Shown piece by piece: positions 25,380 through 34,293 of a DNA stretch of 64,000 nt. The DNA comes from Halosegnis longus (GTDB lineage: Archaea > Halobacteriota > Halobacteria > Halobacteriales > Haloarculaceae). The notes below the pieces were generated by a model that saw nothing but the letters and a program-made list of their open reading frames with translations, ran no database searches and had not been told where the DNA came from. Each line of letters opens with the position of its first letter. Position 1 is the first letter of the stretch. The stretch is taken from positions 310,001-374,000 of the forward strand of contig NZ_QKNW01000001.1 of NCBI RefSeq assembly GCF_009663395.1, in the 5' to 3' direction. A program made the position numbers and the translations under genes.

Positions 25380-26798
25380 ATGAGTTCCGGAACCTTGTAC
25401 GACAAAGTGTGGGACCGCCACAAGGTCGCGGAGCTGCCGGACGGTCGCGACCAGCTGTTCATCGGGCTGCACCTGATGCACGAGGTGACGAGCCCGCAGG
25501 CGTTCGGCATGCTGCGCGAACGCGACATCGACGTGGCGTTTCCGGAGCGGACGCTGGCGACGACCGACCACATCATCCCGACGGACCCGGCAGCACGCGA
25601 CCGCCCCTTCGAGGACGACCAGGCCGAGACGATGTTGCAGGCGCTCGAGTCCAACGTCGAGGAGGCCGGCATCGACTTCTACGGGCTGGAGTCCGGCAAG
25701 CAGGGTATCGCCCACGTCGTCGGGCCGGAGTTGGGCGCGACCCAGCCGGGCCAGACCATCGTCTGTGGCGACTCCCACACCTCGACGCACGGCGCGTTCG
25801 GGGCCGTCGCGATGGGTATCGGCACCTCACAGATTCGGGACGTGTTGGCGACGGGCTGTATCGCCGCCGAGAAGATGGACGTGCGCCGCGTCGAGGTGAC
25901 CGGCGAGCTGTCGGACGGCGTCGCGCCCAAGGACGTGATTCTCCACATCATCGGCGAACTCGGCGTCGACGGCGGCGTCGGTCACGTGTACGAGTACGGC
26001 GGCGAGGCAATCGAGGCGATGGACATGGAGGGGCGACTCTCCGTCTGTAACATGTCCATCGAGGGCGGTGCCCGCGCGGGCTACGTCAACCCCGACCAGA
26101 CCACCTACGACTACCTGGAGGGTCGCCAGTACGCGCCCGAAGGCGACGAGTGGGACCGGCTGGTCGCCGACTGGGAGACCATCGGCTCGGACGACGACGC
26201 CGAGTACGACGACGTGGTGACCGTCGACGCCGACGGCCTGGACCCGATGGTGACGTGGGGTATCAACCCCGGACAGGTCACCGGCATCACGGAGCCGATT
26301 CCCTCGCCCGACGACTTCGAGGGGAAAGACCGCAAGAACGCCGAGACCGCGGTCGAGCACATGGAGATTACGCCCGGCGAGACGATGGAGGGGTACGAGG
26401 TCGACGTTGCCTTCCTCGGCACCTGCACCAACGGTCGGGTCTCCGACTTCCGGCGCGCCGCCGAGATCCTGGAGGGGAACACCGTCGACGAGGGCGTGCG
26501 CGCACTCGCCGTCCCCGGTTCCGAGACCGTTCGCACCCGGTGTGAAGAGGAGGGTATCGACCAGATATTCAAAGACGCCGGCTTCCAGTGGCGACAGGCC
26601 GGCTGTTCGATGTGTCTCGCCATGAACGGCGACTCGCTGGAGGGCGATGAGGTGTGTGCCTCCTCGTCGAACCGGAACTTCATCGGGAGACAGGGGTCGA
26701 AGGAGGGCCGAACCGTCCTGATGTCGCCGGCGATGGTGGCTGCCGCCGCCGTCGAGGGCGAGATTGCTGACGTGCGGACGTTCGGAGGTGGGAACTGA
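25380..26798 (+). CDS. leuC: 3-isopropylmalate dehydratase, large subunit
   Basis: 472 residues, aconitase family. With LeuD it converts 2- to 3-isopropylmalate (and citramalate to methylmalate). [4Fe-4S] ligands are the Cys of GTCTNGRVSDF near residue 344 and the pair in AGCSMCLAMNGD near 405-408. Substrate loop VCGDSHTSTHGAFGAVAMGIG is near 131. The acidic C-terminus is typical of halophiles. The ATG overlaps nothing upstream, but the stop overlaps leuD (TGATG). Confidence 0.97.
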   Translation: MSSGTLYDKVWDRHKVAELPDGRDQLFIGLHLMHEVTSPQAFGMLRERDIDVAFPERTLATTDHIIPTDPAARDRPFEDDQAETMLQALESNVEEAGIDFYGLESGKQGIAHVVGPELGATQPGQTIVCGDSHTSTHGAFGAVAMGIGTSQIRDVLATGCIAAEKMDVRRVEVTGELSDGVAPKDVILHIIGELGVDGGVGHVYEYGGEAIEAMDMEGRLSVCNMSIEGGARAGYVNPDQTTYDYLEGRQYAPEGDEWDRLVADWETIGSDDDAEYDDVVTVDADGLDPMVTWGINPGQVTGITEPIPSPDDFEGKDRKNAETAVEHMEITPGETMEGYEVDVAFLGTCTNGRVSDFRRAAEILEGNTVDEGVRALAVPGSETVRTRCEEEGIDQIFKDAGFQWRQAGCSMCLAMNGDSLEGDEVCASSSNRNFIGRQGSKEGRTVLMSPAMVAAAAVEGEIADVRTFGGGN

Positions 26799-27394
26799 TG
26801 GTGCGTTCCATCACGCGCGTCACGGGGACGGGTATCCCCATGCGCGGCGACGATATCGACACCGACCAGATTGTTCCCGCGCGATTCCTGAAGGAGATTA
26901 CCTTCGACGACATGGGCGAGTACGCATTCTACGACGCCCGCCGCGACGACGAGGGAAATCTCAACGACCATCCGTTCAACGAGTACCACGGCGCGAACAT
27001 CCTCGTCGTGAACGACAACTTCGGCTGTGGCTCCTCGCGTGAACACGCGCCACAGGCGCTGATGCGCTGGGGAATCCGGGCCATCGTCGGTGAGTCCTTC
27101 GCGGAGATCTTCCGCGACAACTGCAAGTCGCTGGGAATTCCGACCGTGACGGCAGACACCGACACCGTCGACCGACTCCAGTCGTTCATCGAGTCGAACC
27201 CCGAGGCCGGCGTCGAGGTCGACATCGAGGAGGAGCGCGTCGTCTACGAGGGCAGCGAGGTCGGCGTCGGCGTCGACCCCTCGATGAAGGAAGCCCTCGT
27301 GGAGGGGAAGTGGGACACCACGGCGCTGATGTACCAGAACCTCCCCGAGACGCGGAAGGTCGCGAACGAACTGCCGTACGCCAACGTGGAATGA
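26798..27394 (+). CDS. leuD: 3-isopropylmalate dehydratase, small subunit
   Basis: 198 residues, the swivelling domain of the LeuCD enzyme. Typical blocks are [23 protein letters not shown] near the N-terminus, [17 protein letters not shown] near 70, and [18 protein letters not shown]. It starts in the TGATG overlap with leuC and its stop overlaps leuB, so the subunits should be made in proportion. Confidence 0.97.
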   Translation: MVRSITRVTGTGIPMRGDDIDTDQIVPARFLKEITFDDMGEYAFYDARRDDEGNLNDHPFNEYHGANILVVNDNFGCGSSREHAPQALMRWGIRAIVGESFAEIFRDNCKSLGIPTVTADTDTVDRLQSFIESNPEAGVEVDIEEERVVYEGSEVGVGVDPSMKEALVEGKWDTTALMYQNLPETRKVANELPYANVE

Positions 27395-28356
27395 CGGAGA
27401 CCGTCGCGGTCATCGAGGGCGACGGCGTCGGACGGGAGGTCGTTCCCGTCGCCGTGGACGTGCTCGCTTCCGTCGGGGAGTTCGAGTTCGTCCACGCCGA
27501 CGCCGGCGACGCGGTGGCCGAACGGACGGGCGAGCCGCTCCCGCCGGAGACGTACGAGACGGTGGCCGAGGCCGACGCGACGCTGTTCGGTGCGGCCGGC
27601 GAGACGGCCGCAGACGTGATTCTTCCGCTGCGAGAGGCCGTCGGCTCGTTCGTCAACGTCCGGCCGGCCCGCGCGTATCCGGGCGTGGACGCGCTCCGCC
27701 CGGAGACTGACGTGGTCTTCTTGCGTGAGAACACGGAGGGGGTCTACGCGGGCCACGAGGACCGCCTCTCGGATGACCTCTCGACGCTGACGCGCGTCAC
27801 GACGACGAGCGCGAGCGAGCGACTCGCCGAGTTCGCCGTCGAGTTCGCGCCCGACGGCTTCCACATCGCACACAAGGCGAACGTGATGCGCGAGACGGAC
27901 GGACGCTTCCGCGATTCGGTCCAGCGGGTCGCCGGCGAGCACGGCGTCGAGACCGAGGAGGTCCTGATGGACGCGTTCGCGACCAGACTCCCGCTCGACC
28001 CCGAGGCGTTCGACGTGGTCGTCTGTCCGAATCTCGCGGGCGACGTGTTGTCCGACCTCGCGGCCGGGCTCGTCGGGGGACTCGGCCTGCTCCCGTCGGC
28101 GAACATCGGTGCCGAGAACGCGCTGTTCGAACCGGTCCACGGCACCGCGCCCGACATCGCCGGCGAGGGAATCGCGAACCCCGCGGCGACGGTGTTGTCG
28201 ACCGCGATGCTGTTAGAGCATCTCGGCTACGACGAAGAAGGAACGCGCGTCCGCGACGCAGTCGAGTCGGTGCTCGCCGACGGGCCGCGGACGCCCGACC
28301 TCGGCGGCGGCGCGTCGACGGACGACGTGGGCGACGCAATCATCGACCGGCTGTAG
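27391..28356 (+). CDS. leuB: 3-isopropylmalate dehydrogenase
   Basis: 321 residues. It oxidises and decarboxylates 3-isopropylmalate with NAD+ (and methylmalate in the citramalate route). Motifs are [16 protein letters not shown] at the start, [14 protein letters not shown] near 112, [15 protein letters not shown] near 155, and the NAD loop [20 protein letters not shown] near 250. It is the last gene of the operon and converges with the small membrane gene at 28358, one base away. Confidence 0.96.
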   Translation: MTETVAVIEGDGVGREVVPVAVDVLASVGEFEFVHADAGDAVAERTGEPLPPETYETVAEADATLFGAAGETAADVILPLREAVGSFVNVRPARAYPGVDALRPETDVVFLRENTEGVYAGHEDRLSDDLSTLTRVTTTSASERLAEFAVEFAPDGFHIAHKANVMRETDGRFRDSVQRVAGEHGVETEEVLMDAFATRLPLDPEAFDVVVCPNLAGDVLSDLAAGLVGGLGLLPSANIGAENALFEPVHGTAPDIAGEGIANPAATVLSTAMLLEHLGYDEEGTRVRDAVESVLADGPRTPDLGGGASTDDVGDAIIDRL

Positions 28357-28357
28357 A

Positions 28358-28543
28358 TTACTCTTCTTTCGGCACGACCCGGCCGAATCCCGCCGGCGTG
28401 ACGGTCGCGAGGAACGCGACTGTCCCGACGACGACGGCGACGAGACCGACGAACAGGGCCGGCCCGTCTGGCATCGCGGGCGCTGACGCGATGACGGCGA
28501 GCAGAATCCCGAACAGCAGCGCGTCGCGCGTCCGGTCGCTCAT
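28358..28543 (-). CDS. Small two-pass membrane protein, 61 aa
   Basis: It begins MSDRTRDALLFGILLAVIAS and has two hydrophobic segments (about 8-24 and 28-48). No motif is recognised. Its ATG overlaps the stop of the DUF5799-like gene by four bases (ATGA), so the two are cotranslated. The C-terminus is short and charged (GRVVPKEE). Confidence 0.72.
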   Translation of the reverse strand: MSDRTRDALLFGILLAVIASAPAMPDGPALFVGLVAVVVGTVAFLATVTPAGFGRVVPKEE

Positions 28544-28983
28544 TCTTCGTTGCGGTAGGCGGCGACGATGTCCTCCCACGTCCCGCGTGATTCGAGGTGC
28601 GACTGGAGTTCGTCGGCGTACTGCTGGGTCAGCTGCTCGGCCTCGGCCACCTGGTCGGAGAGGTCCTCCTCGTCGTCGCCGCCCAGTCCCAAGGCCGAGG
28701 TGACCTTCCCGAGGATGCCGCCGCCGGAGTCCTGCTGTTGGCCGCCCATCGGTCCCTGGGCGGTCATCTTCTGGACCTCCGGCATGATGTCTTCCAGGTG
28801 TCCGGTGTCGGCGTACAGCCGCGGCTCGTCGCCGTCCTCGATGTCGAACTCCGTCGCGGTCATGATGAGCCCCCACTCCTGTCGGGAGAAGCTGCTCGCC
28901 TCGACGCGGTCGTCGAACTCGGTGTCGACGCTCATTCGCGCGCCGACGAGACGGTCCTGCCAGCCGGAATCGTCATCGCTCAT
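28540..28983 (-). CDS. DUF5799-like haloarchaeal protein, 147 aa
   Basis: A very acidic soluble protein: MSDDDSGWQDRLVGARMSVDTEFDDRV. A central Gly/Gln-rich linker (GPMGGQQQDSGGG) separates an N-terminal domain from a C-terminal helical one (EAEQLTQQYADELQSHLESRG). It resembles the haloarchaeal DUF5799 family (name from memory). Translationally coupled to the small membrane protein downstream. Confidence 0.72.
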   Translation of the reverse strand: MSDDDSGWQDRLVGARMSVDTEFDDRVEASSFSRQEWGLIMTATEFDIEDGDEPRLYADTGHLEDIMPEVQKMTAQGPMGGQQQDSGGGILGKVTSALGLGGDDEEDLSDQVAEAEQLTQQYADELQSHLESRGTWEDIVAAYRNEE

Positions 28984-29064
28984 ACCCGGTGTGGGAGCGC
29001 ACCCGACATGAGGGTGTCGTCGCTGTCGACGGAACGGGCGAGGGAAGGTAGCCGTCGCTAGCGA

Positions 29065-29091
29065 CCGGAATAAAAACGGAGAAACGGCGTG
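29065..29091 (-). terminator. T-run downstream of the OsmC gene
   Basis: On the minus strand CCGTTTTTATTCC follows the OsmC stop by about 10-25 bases. T-runs of this kind are the usual archaeal termination signal. The rest of 28984-29091 contains no ORF. Confidence 0.4.
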
Positions 29092-29484
29092 TTACTCGAC
29101 GTTGATCTCGGCGTACATGCCCTCGTGGAGGGCGGCGTGGACGTGACAGATTTCCTCGCCGAGTTCCACGAGCGCCTCGACCTGCTCGTCGTCGAGGTCG
29201 TCCTCGACGTGGAGCGTGAACTTCACGGAGTCGTCGACGATGTCGTCGTCGTCATCGAGGTCGGCCTCCGCCTCGGTCTCGATTTCGCCGAGTTCGAGGT
29301 CGTGTTCGCGCATCGCGCCGGCACGGAACGCGAACGTGTAACAGGAGGCATAATCGGCGAGAAGTACCTCGTTGGGCGAGGGCCCTTCCTCCTTCGTCGC
29401 GTCGATGGAGAGTTCGTAGTTGCCGACACGGCTGGTCGCGGCGAAGCCGCCTTCGTTGACGGTGTGGGATTCGAGGTCTGCCAT
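29092..29484 (-). CDS. OsmC/Ohr family peroxide reductase
   Basis: 130 residues. The two redox Cys lie in YASCYTFAFRAGAM (near 48) and EEICHVHAALHEG (near 113), as in OsmC proteins that reduce organic hydroperoxides with thiols. A long acidic run (DLDDDDDIVDDS) is a halophilic insertion. The start MADLESHTVNEGG gives the usual length. No regulator is adjacent. Confidence 0.88.
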   Translation of the reverse strand: MADLESHTVNEGGFAATSRVGNYELSIDATKEEGPSPNEVLLADYASCYTFAFRAGAMREHDLELGEIETEAEADLDDDDDIVDDSVKFTLHVEDDLDDEQVEALVELGEEICHVHAALHEGMYAEINVE

Positions 29485-29553
29485 TACACGCTATCGGACG
29501 ACCGGCTGAGTTAAAAAGGTACGCAGATGCCGTGTGAACTGTTATCGCGGGCC

Positions 29554-30276
29554 TTACAGGGTGAACGTCTCGTCGCCCTCGAGCACGACGACCTCGGCGT
29601 CGGAGCCGGTGCCGGCGACCTCGCTCTCGAACTCCTCGGTGTCGATTTCGATTGGCGGGAACGTGTCGTAGTGCATCGGAATCGCGTAGTCCACGTCGAG
29701 CCAGTCGACGGCGACGGCCGCCTGCATCGGTCCCATCGTGAAGTGGTCGCCGGCCGGGACGGCCGCAACGTCGGGTTCGAGGAACGGTCCGATGACGTCG
29801 CGCATCTCGGACATCAGCGAGGTGTCGCCGGCGTGGTAGAACGTCTCGCTTTCCTCGTCTTCGACTTGGGTCGGCTTCGTGTCGGAGATGACGAACCCCG
29901 CCGGCGGCCCGGCGCTGTACTCGTAATCGGTCATGATGCCGTTGGTGTGGTCTGCACGGACCATGGTGACGAAGGCGTCGCCGGCCTCGACGGTGCCGCC
30001 CATGTTCATCCCCATCCCGCCGATGAGGTCCTCGTAGCCGAACTCCTCGGTCGCGTAGGTCGCGAGCTCGGGGACGGCGATGAGCGTCGCGTCCGAGAAG
30101 GCCTCGGCGTGAGCGATGTGGTCTTCGTGGCCGTGCGTGAACAGGACGTAATCGGGCGTGTCGATGTCCGACGGCTCGAGCTCCGTCTTCGGGTTGCCGA
30201 AGAACGGGTCGATGAGCAGACTCGTCTCGTCGACTTCGACGCCGAACGTGGAGTGGCCGTACCAAGTAATTTCCAT
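29554..30276 (-). CDS. UPF0173-type metal-dependent hydrolase (MBL fold)
   Basis: 240 residues. It starts [17 protein letters not shown] and carries the metal motif [14 protein letters not shown] (HxHxDH) near residue 48, with further ligands in [20 protein letters not shown] and AIPMHYDTF. The fold and size match UPF0173 (YtkL-like) hydrolases, whose substrate is not known. No operon partner: 69 bases separate it from OsmC. Confidence 0.9.
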   Translation of the reverse strand: MEITWYGHSTFGVEVDETSLLIDPFFGNPKTELEPSDIDTPDYVLFTHGHEDHIAHAEAFSDATLIAVPELATYATEEFGYEDLIGGMGMNMGGTVEAGDAFVTMVRADHTNGIMTDYEYSAGPPAGFVISDTKPTQVEDEESETFYHAGDTSLMSEMRDVIGPFLEPDVAAVPAGDHFTMGPMQAAVAVDWLDVDYAIPMHYDTFPPIEIDTEEFESEVAGTGSDAEVVVLEGDETFTL

Positions 30277-30413
30277 GACAGGAGACAGTACACGCGCCCG
30301 GAACATAACCGTTCAGGCTCGTCGGCCACGCGGGCGAGCCGAGGACGCTCTGGCGTCGTCGGGATTCGAGTTCCGGCCGGGAAAAAGCGGGGGATGAACG
30401 TCACGCGGGCGCG

Positions 30414-30719
30414 TCAGTCCAGCGTGACGTAGGTGAGGAAGGCGACGGCGACGGCTTCGAGCACGTGAAACGCCGCCATCGCGACCCATGGCCCGTTGGG
30501 GACTTGCTCGCTGAACCACACCGACAAGACGGGGTCGAGCGAGTAGACGTAGAACGCAAACCCGTTCTCGATGAGCAGAATAACCGCGAACACGAGCATC
30601 CCGAGCGTCTGGCGCGAGCGAATCTGCCGGTAGTTCTTCCCCCAGACGACGACGAGGACGCTCAACAGGAGGAGCGTCACTGCGGTCGCCGCCTGTGCCG
30701 CGAGTATCCAACTGTTCAT
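30414..30719 (-). CDS. Conserved haloarchaeal membrane protein, 101 aa
   Basis: Three hydrophobic segments (about 5-26, 39-57, 78-98); starts MNSWILAAQAATAVTLLLL. No motif with known function. The ArsR-type gene at 30760 is upstream on the same strand, 40 bases away, so the pair may be an operon in which the regulator controls the membrane protein. Confidence 0.75.
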   Translation of the reverse strand: MNSWILAAQAATAVTLLLLSVLVVVWGKNYRQIRSRQTLGMLVFAVILLIENGFAFYVYSLDPVLSVWFSEQVPNGPWVAMAAFHVLEAVAVAFLTYVTLD

Positions 30720-30759
30720 CGTGGGTGGCTCCGGGGTGGGGTGTGGGTCGGTCGTGTGG

Positions 30760-31038
30760 TCATGAGTCGAGTTGCGTGATGATTGTTTCGACGGTGTCCC
30801 AGTTGGCGCGGGCCGTCTCGCTCGGGAGGTAGACGGCCCCGTAGTCGTCGCCGCTGGACTCGATAACGTCGTTGTCCGCCAACACGTCGAGATGGTGGCG
30901 AATCGTGTCGTAGTTCAAATCGAGGTGGTCGGCGAGCTGGTTCGGATTCCGGGGGCGGTTGTCGAGGGCTTGCAGGATGCGAATGCGGTTGGGACCGCCA
31001 CGCGTTCCTGCGAGCGTGTACCATAAGACCGCCTCCAT
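30760..31038 (-). CDS. ArsR-type winged-helix regulator
   Basis: 92 residues. A winged helix covers most of the protein: NRIRILQALDNRPRNPNQLADHLDLNYDTIRHHLDVL is the helix-turn-helix, and SGDDYGAVYLPSE is the wing. No metal-binding Cys motif is visible, so it is probably not a metal sensor. It probably controls the downstream membrane gene or itself. Confidence 0.85.
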   Translation of the reverse strand: MEAVLWYTLAGTRGGPNRIRILQALDNRPRNPNQLADHLDLNYDTIRHHLDVLADNDVIESSGDDYGAVYLPSETARANWDTVETIITQLDS

Positions 31039-31084
31039 TGTGTCGAAATCACACGCCGGGTGTACCTAAGTGCGTCGTCGCGGC

Positions 31085-32371
31085 TCAGTTCACGATGAAC
31101 TGGCTCGCGACGTCTTCGACCTCGCTCATGGTCTGTGGCTCGTCGACGCCGTTCGGGAACGGCGAGGTCGCGTTCAGCTCGTTGAGGAAGCTGGCGTGGC
31201 GGGCCTCGACGCTGTGGATGGAGATGGCCGCGTTGAACACGGCGTCGTTGGAGACGGTCGGGGCGGCACCCTTGTACGCGGCGACGCCGGTGTTTTCGAG
31301 CGCCTGTGCGACGCCGAGGAACTCCGAGGGGGTCTCGTAGCCGAAGTCGTACTCGGCCTCCATCACGGGATCGCCGCCGAGCTGGTTCACCGTGTCCGTG
31401 AGCGCGGTCACGTGGGCGGCCTCGTGTTCGCCGACCACGCGCAGGTGGTCGGGGACGGCCATCCGAACCTCGTCGCCGTAGACGGACAGCGCGTCCGCGT
31501 TCATCAGCTCGTCGTCGTTGAACGTCTCCAGCCCCTCGCGGTAGAACGCGTTCTCCAGGTGCTCCAGCGTCAGCGCGTAGTTCAGGACGTTCACGTCGGT
31601 CGTGTCGTCGTCTGCCTTGCGGTCGTGCGTCGGACGGTCGTCGCCCGTCTCGTAGACGCTCGGGTCCACCTCGGAGGTGATGAACTGACTCGCGATGTCG
31701 AGCACCTCGCTGATGGACTGGGCCTCGTCCACGGCGTTCGGGAACGGCATATCGCCGTTGACGAGGTTGAGGAAGCCGGCGTGGCGCGCCTCGACGCTGT
31801 GGATGCCGGCGGCGGCCGCGAGCACGTCGTTGTTGACGACCTGCGGGGCCGCGCCGGCGTAGGCGGCAACACCGGTGTTTTCGAGTGCCTGCGCCACGCC
31901 GAGGAACTCCGTCGGCGTCTCGTAGCCGAAGTCGTACTCGCCTTCCGAGACGGGCGTCCCGTTCAGCTGTTCGATGGTGTCGGACAGCGCGGTCACGTGG
32001 GCGGCCTCGTGTGCGCCGGCCGTTGCGAGATACTCGGGCACCTCCATGCGGATTTCCTGACCGAAGTTGGAGAGTGCGTCCGCGTTCATCAGCTCGTCGT
32101 CGCTGAACGTCTCCAGTCCCTCGCGGTAGAACGCGTTCTCCAAGTGCTCCAGCGTCAGCGCGTAGTTGAGCAGCGGCACGTCGGGGGCAGCCATCGGCTC
32201 CGGGGTCGGCGTGTCCGTCGGCTCGTCGGTCATCGTCGGTGTGTCGGTCGGTGCATCCGTCGCCGTCGCGCCCGGTTCGTCGTTGCTCGAACAGCCGGCC
32301 AGCGCCAGCGTACCGAGGGTGGCCGTCGTGCCGAGGAACGCGCGTCGGGTCGAGTCCTGTGGGTCTGTCAT
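31085..32371 (-). CDS. Tat lipoprotein with two tandem ferritin-like domains
   Basis: 428 residues. STRRAFLGTTATLGTLALAGC is a twin-Arg signal with lipobox; a Thr/Pro/Asp-rich linker follows. Two copies of a ferritin-like four-helix domain (about 70-230 and 265-425) share long blocks: NYALTLEHLENAFYREGLETF, HEAAHVTALSDT, EYDFGYETPTEFLGVAQALENTGVAAY and IHSVEARHAGFLN. Each repeat has Glu-x-x-His pairs that could bind a di-metal centre. It is probably an extracellular iron- or peroxide-related protein. Known single-domain relatives are common in haloarchaea; this one is duplicated. Confidence 0.88.
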   Translation of the reverse strand: MTDPQDSTRRAFLGTTATLGTLALAGCSSNDEPGATATDAPTDTPTMTDEPTDTPTPEPMAAPDVPLLNYALTLEHLENAFYREGLETFSDDELMNADALSNFGQEIRMEVPEYLATAGAHEAAHVTALSDTIEQLNGTPVSEGEYDFGYETPTEFLGVAQALENTGVAAYAGAAPQVVNNDVLAAAAGIHSVEARHAGFLNLVNGDMPFPNAVDEAQSISEVLDIASQFITSEVDPSVYETGDDRPTHDRKADDDTTDVNVLNYALTLEHLENAFYREGLETFNDDELMNADALSVYGDEVRMAVPDHLRVVGEHEAAHVTALTDTVNQLGGDPVMEAEYDFGYETPSEFLGVAQALENTGVAAYKGAAPTVSNDAVFNAAISIHSVEARHASFLNELNATSPFPNGVDEPQTMSEVEDVASQFIVN

Positions 32372-32395
32372 TGCTACACCCCCACCGAGCCACCG

Positions 32396-32403
32396 TGTAC
32401 TAA
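32396..32403 (-). promoter_or_regulatory. TATA box of the ferritin-like lipoprotein
   Basis: Minus strand TTTTAGTA, centred 29 bases before the ATG at 32371. The TATA box lies in an unusually AT-rich block (32400-32432) of the gap. Confidence 0.5.
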
Positions 32404-32430
32404 AAGAAATTTTCCGAACTTTGACATAAA

Positions 32431-32451
32431 TTCGGCCGGAGTCGGGCCGAA
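32431..32451. promoter_or_regulatory. Perfect dyad TTCGGCC / GGCCGAA
   Basis: Arms at 32431-32437 and 32445-32451, spacer 7 nt, about 60 bases upstream of the ferritin-like gene and about 80 before the CysK-like gene. The half-site GGCCGAA also occurs in the iron boxes before the siderophore-binding gene, though the spacing differs, so a common regulator is only a possibility. Confidence 0.4.
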
Positions 32452-32529
32452 GGCTCTCCCAATTTCCCCCCAAATTCAGCGCTCGGAGGACACCCCCACC
32501 GTTTTGGCCGCGACCCACGGCGGGTCAGT

Positions 32530-33519
32530 ATGGCAATCGACGAATCGACCGTCGGCGAGACGCCGCTCGTCGAACTCGATGCGGGCGTCGCCCCGACGCT
32601 GCTCGGCAAGGTGGAGTGGCTGAACCTGCCGGGCGTCGGCCACGGCGGCGGCTCGATCAAGGCGCGCATCGCCGTCGCGATGCTCGACGCCGCCGAGGCG
32701 GCGGGCCACCTCCCGGGCAGGACGATACTGGAGGCGTCGTCAGGGAACACGGCCCGGGCGCTTGCGCGCATCGGCGCGGCCCGCGGCTACGAGACGGCCT
32801 TCGTCGTTCCCGAGGACCTCGGGAGCGGGAAACGCGCCGCACTGGAGGCCGCTGGTGCGACCCTCCACGAGGTTCCCGCAGAGGAGGGGTACGACGCCCT
32901 GCTCGACCGCGTCGAGGAATTAGCGAGCGAGTCGGGCTACTGGCACGCGGGTCAGTACGAGAACGCGGCGAACCCCCGTGCCCACGAGCAGACGGGTCGA
33001 GAGATATGGCACCAGACCGACGGCGCGGTGACGGCCTTCGTCGCCGGAGCGGGAACGGGCGGAACGGTCACCGGCGTCGGACGCGTGCTCCACGCGCGCA
33101 ATCCAGATGTGCGCGTCGTCGGATTCGAACCCGAGACCGAATCACACGGGCTTCACGGGCTGAAGTATATGCGCGGCGGTGGCTACCACCCCGACACCTA
33201 CGACGAGTCGGTGATAGACGAAAAGCGGTATCTCGCGACGGAGCCGGCCCGCGTCGCAGCGCGCGACCTCGCGGCGCGGTACGCCGACGCCGACCTCGAA
33301 ATCGTCGACGCGGGCCGACACGACGAGGCGACGATTCGCGCGACCCTTCGCGTCGACGGAGACTTCCTCGTCGGACCGACGGGCGGCGGCGGGGTCGCGT
33401 GCGTGCGCGGCCTCGACCGCGAGGGCGTACTCGACGAGTCGGATACGGTCGTCGTGCCGCTGTGTGACCGCGGCGACACCTACGCCGACGGGGAGCTGTG
33501 GGGCGACCGGCTCTCCTGA
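32530..33519 (+). CDS. CysK/CysM-like PLP-dependent lyase
   Basis: 329 residues, fold type II. PLP Lys is in GHGGGSIKARIAVAM near residue 44; the substrate loop is EASSGNTARAL near 71; the phosphate loop is GAGTGGTVTGVG near 178. The C-terminus has GPTGGGGVAC near 281. It could be a cysteine synthase, but the GGGSIKAR context differs slightly from classical CysK (KDRIA), so another beta-replacement is possible. No sulfur or serine acetyltransferase gene is adjacent. Confidence 0.85.
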   Translation: MAIDESTVGETPLVELDAGVAPTLLGKVEWLNLPGVGHGGGSIKARIAVAMLDAAEAAGHLPGRTILEASSGNTARALARIGAARGYETAFVVPEDLGSGKRAALEAAGATLHEVPAEEGYDALLDRVEELASESGYWHAGQYENAANPRAHEQTGREIWHQTDGAVTAFVAGAGTGGTVTGVGRVLHARNPDVRVVGFEPETESHGLHGLKYMRGGGYHPDTYDESVIDEKRYLATEPARVAARDLAARYADADLEIVDAGRHDEATIRATLRVDGDFLVGPTGGGGVACVRGLDREGVLDESDTVVVPLCDRGDTYADGELWGDRLS

Positions 33520-33570
33520 GCGTGTGAATCGTCACCAACTGTTATGCGTCCGGGCCGAGCAGAGCCGGTG

Positions 33571-33750
33571 ATGTCAGCCACATTCGAGCTGTACGAGGAC
33601 AAAGAGGGGAAGTATCGCTGGCGGCTCCGCCACACCAACGGGAACATCATCGCCGACTCCGGCGAGGGGTACGCCTCGAAACAGAAGGCCAAGCAGGGTA
33701 TCGAGTCGGTGCGGAACAACGCCGCCGACGCCGGCATCGAAGAGCAGTGA
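33571..33750 (+). CDS. HVO_2922 / DUF1508 family protein, 59 aa
   Basis: Starts MSATFELYEDKEGKYRWRLRH. A single DUF1508 (YegP-like) repeat with the ExxDxxGxYRWRL and SGEGYASKQKAKQGIESV segments. The Haloferax homologue HVO_2922 forms a small dimer; the function is unknown. An upstream in-frame start at 33544 is less likely than this ATG, which gives the family N-terminus. Confidence 0.88.
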   Translation: MSATFELYEDKEGKYRWRLRHTNGNIIADSGEGYASKQKAKQGIESVRNNAADAGIEEQ

Positions 33751-33790
33751 GAACCGACACACAATAACCGCCGAGCCTGCATCCGTCGGT

Positions 33791-34216
33791 ATGGAGACTG
33801 CCGTCTTCGCGCACGACGACCCCGCCTTCGAGGACGCGCTCGACATCCGGACCCGGGTGTTCGTCGACGAACAGGACGTACCGATGGACCGCGAGGTAGA
33901 CGGGAAGGACCCGGACGCGACCCACTTTCTCGTCTCCGACCCCGCCCCGGTCGCCGTCGCGCGCACCCGCGAATACGAGGACGGTCTCAAAGTCGAGCGC
34001 GTGGCCGTCCTCGCCGACGCCCGCGGCGAGGGGTACGGTCACGCCGTGATGGACGCCGTCGAGTCGTACGCGAGCGAAGCAGGGTACGACCGGCTCGTCC
34101 TCGACGCGCAGGTTCCGGTCGTCGGCTTCTACGAGGCGCGGGGCTACGAGATACAGGACGACGAACCGTTCGAGGACGCCGGCATCCCGCACCGTCGGAT
34201 GGCGAAGCCGGTGTGA
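33791..34216 (+). CDS. GNAT family N-acetyltransferase
   Basis: 141 residues. It has the acetyl-CoA loop VLADARGEGYGHAVMDAVESYA near 76-97 and an N-terminal FVDEQDVPMDREVDG segment typical of ElaA-like GNATs. The ElaA-like type is common; the acyl acceptor is unknown. The stop overlaps a GTG at 34213 that could be an alternative start of the histidine kinase. Confidence 0.87.
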   Translation: METAVFAHDDPAFEDALDIRTRVFVDEQDVPMDREVDGKDPDATHFLVSDPAPVAVARTREYEDGLKVERVAVLADARGEGYGHAVMDAVESYASEAGYDRLVLDAQVPVVGFYEARGYEIQDDEPFEDAGIPHRRMAKPV

Positions 34217-34293
34217 GCGACGCGAGCGGCGTCCGGGCGCGTGAAACTTGGCGTCGAAAGCTCTATCGGCCGTCGCGGAGTGGTATCGGTATA

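Noticed and set aside
31085-32371. Assembly duplication in the ferritin-like gene
   Set aside because: The two halves differ at many codons and are separated by a distinct linker, so this is a true old duplication.
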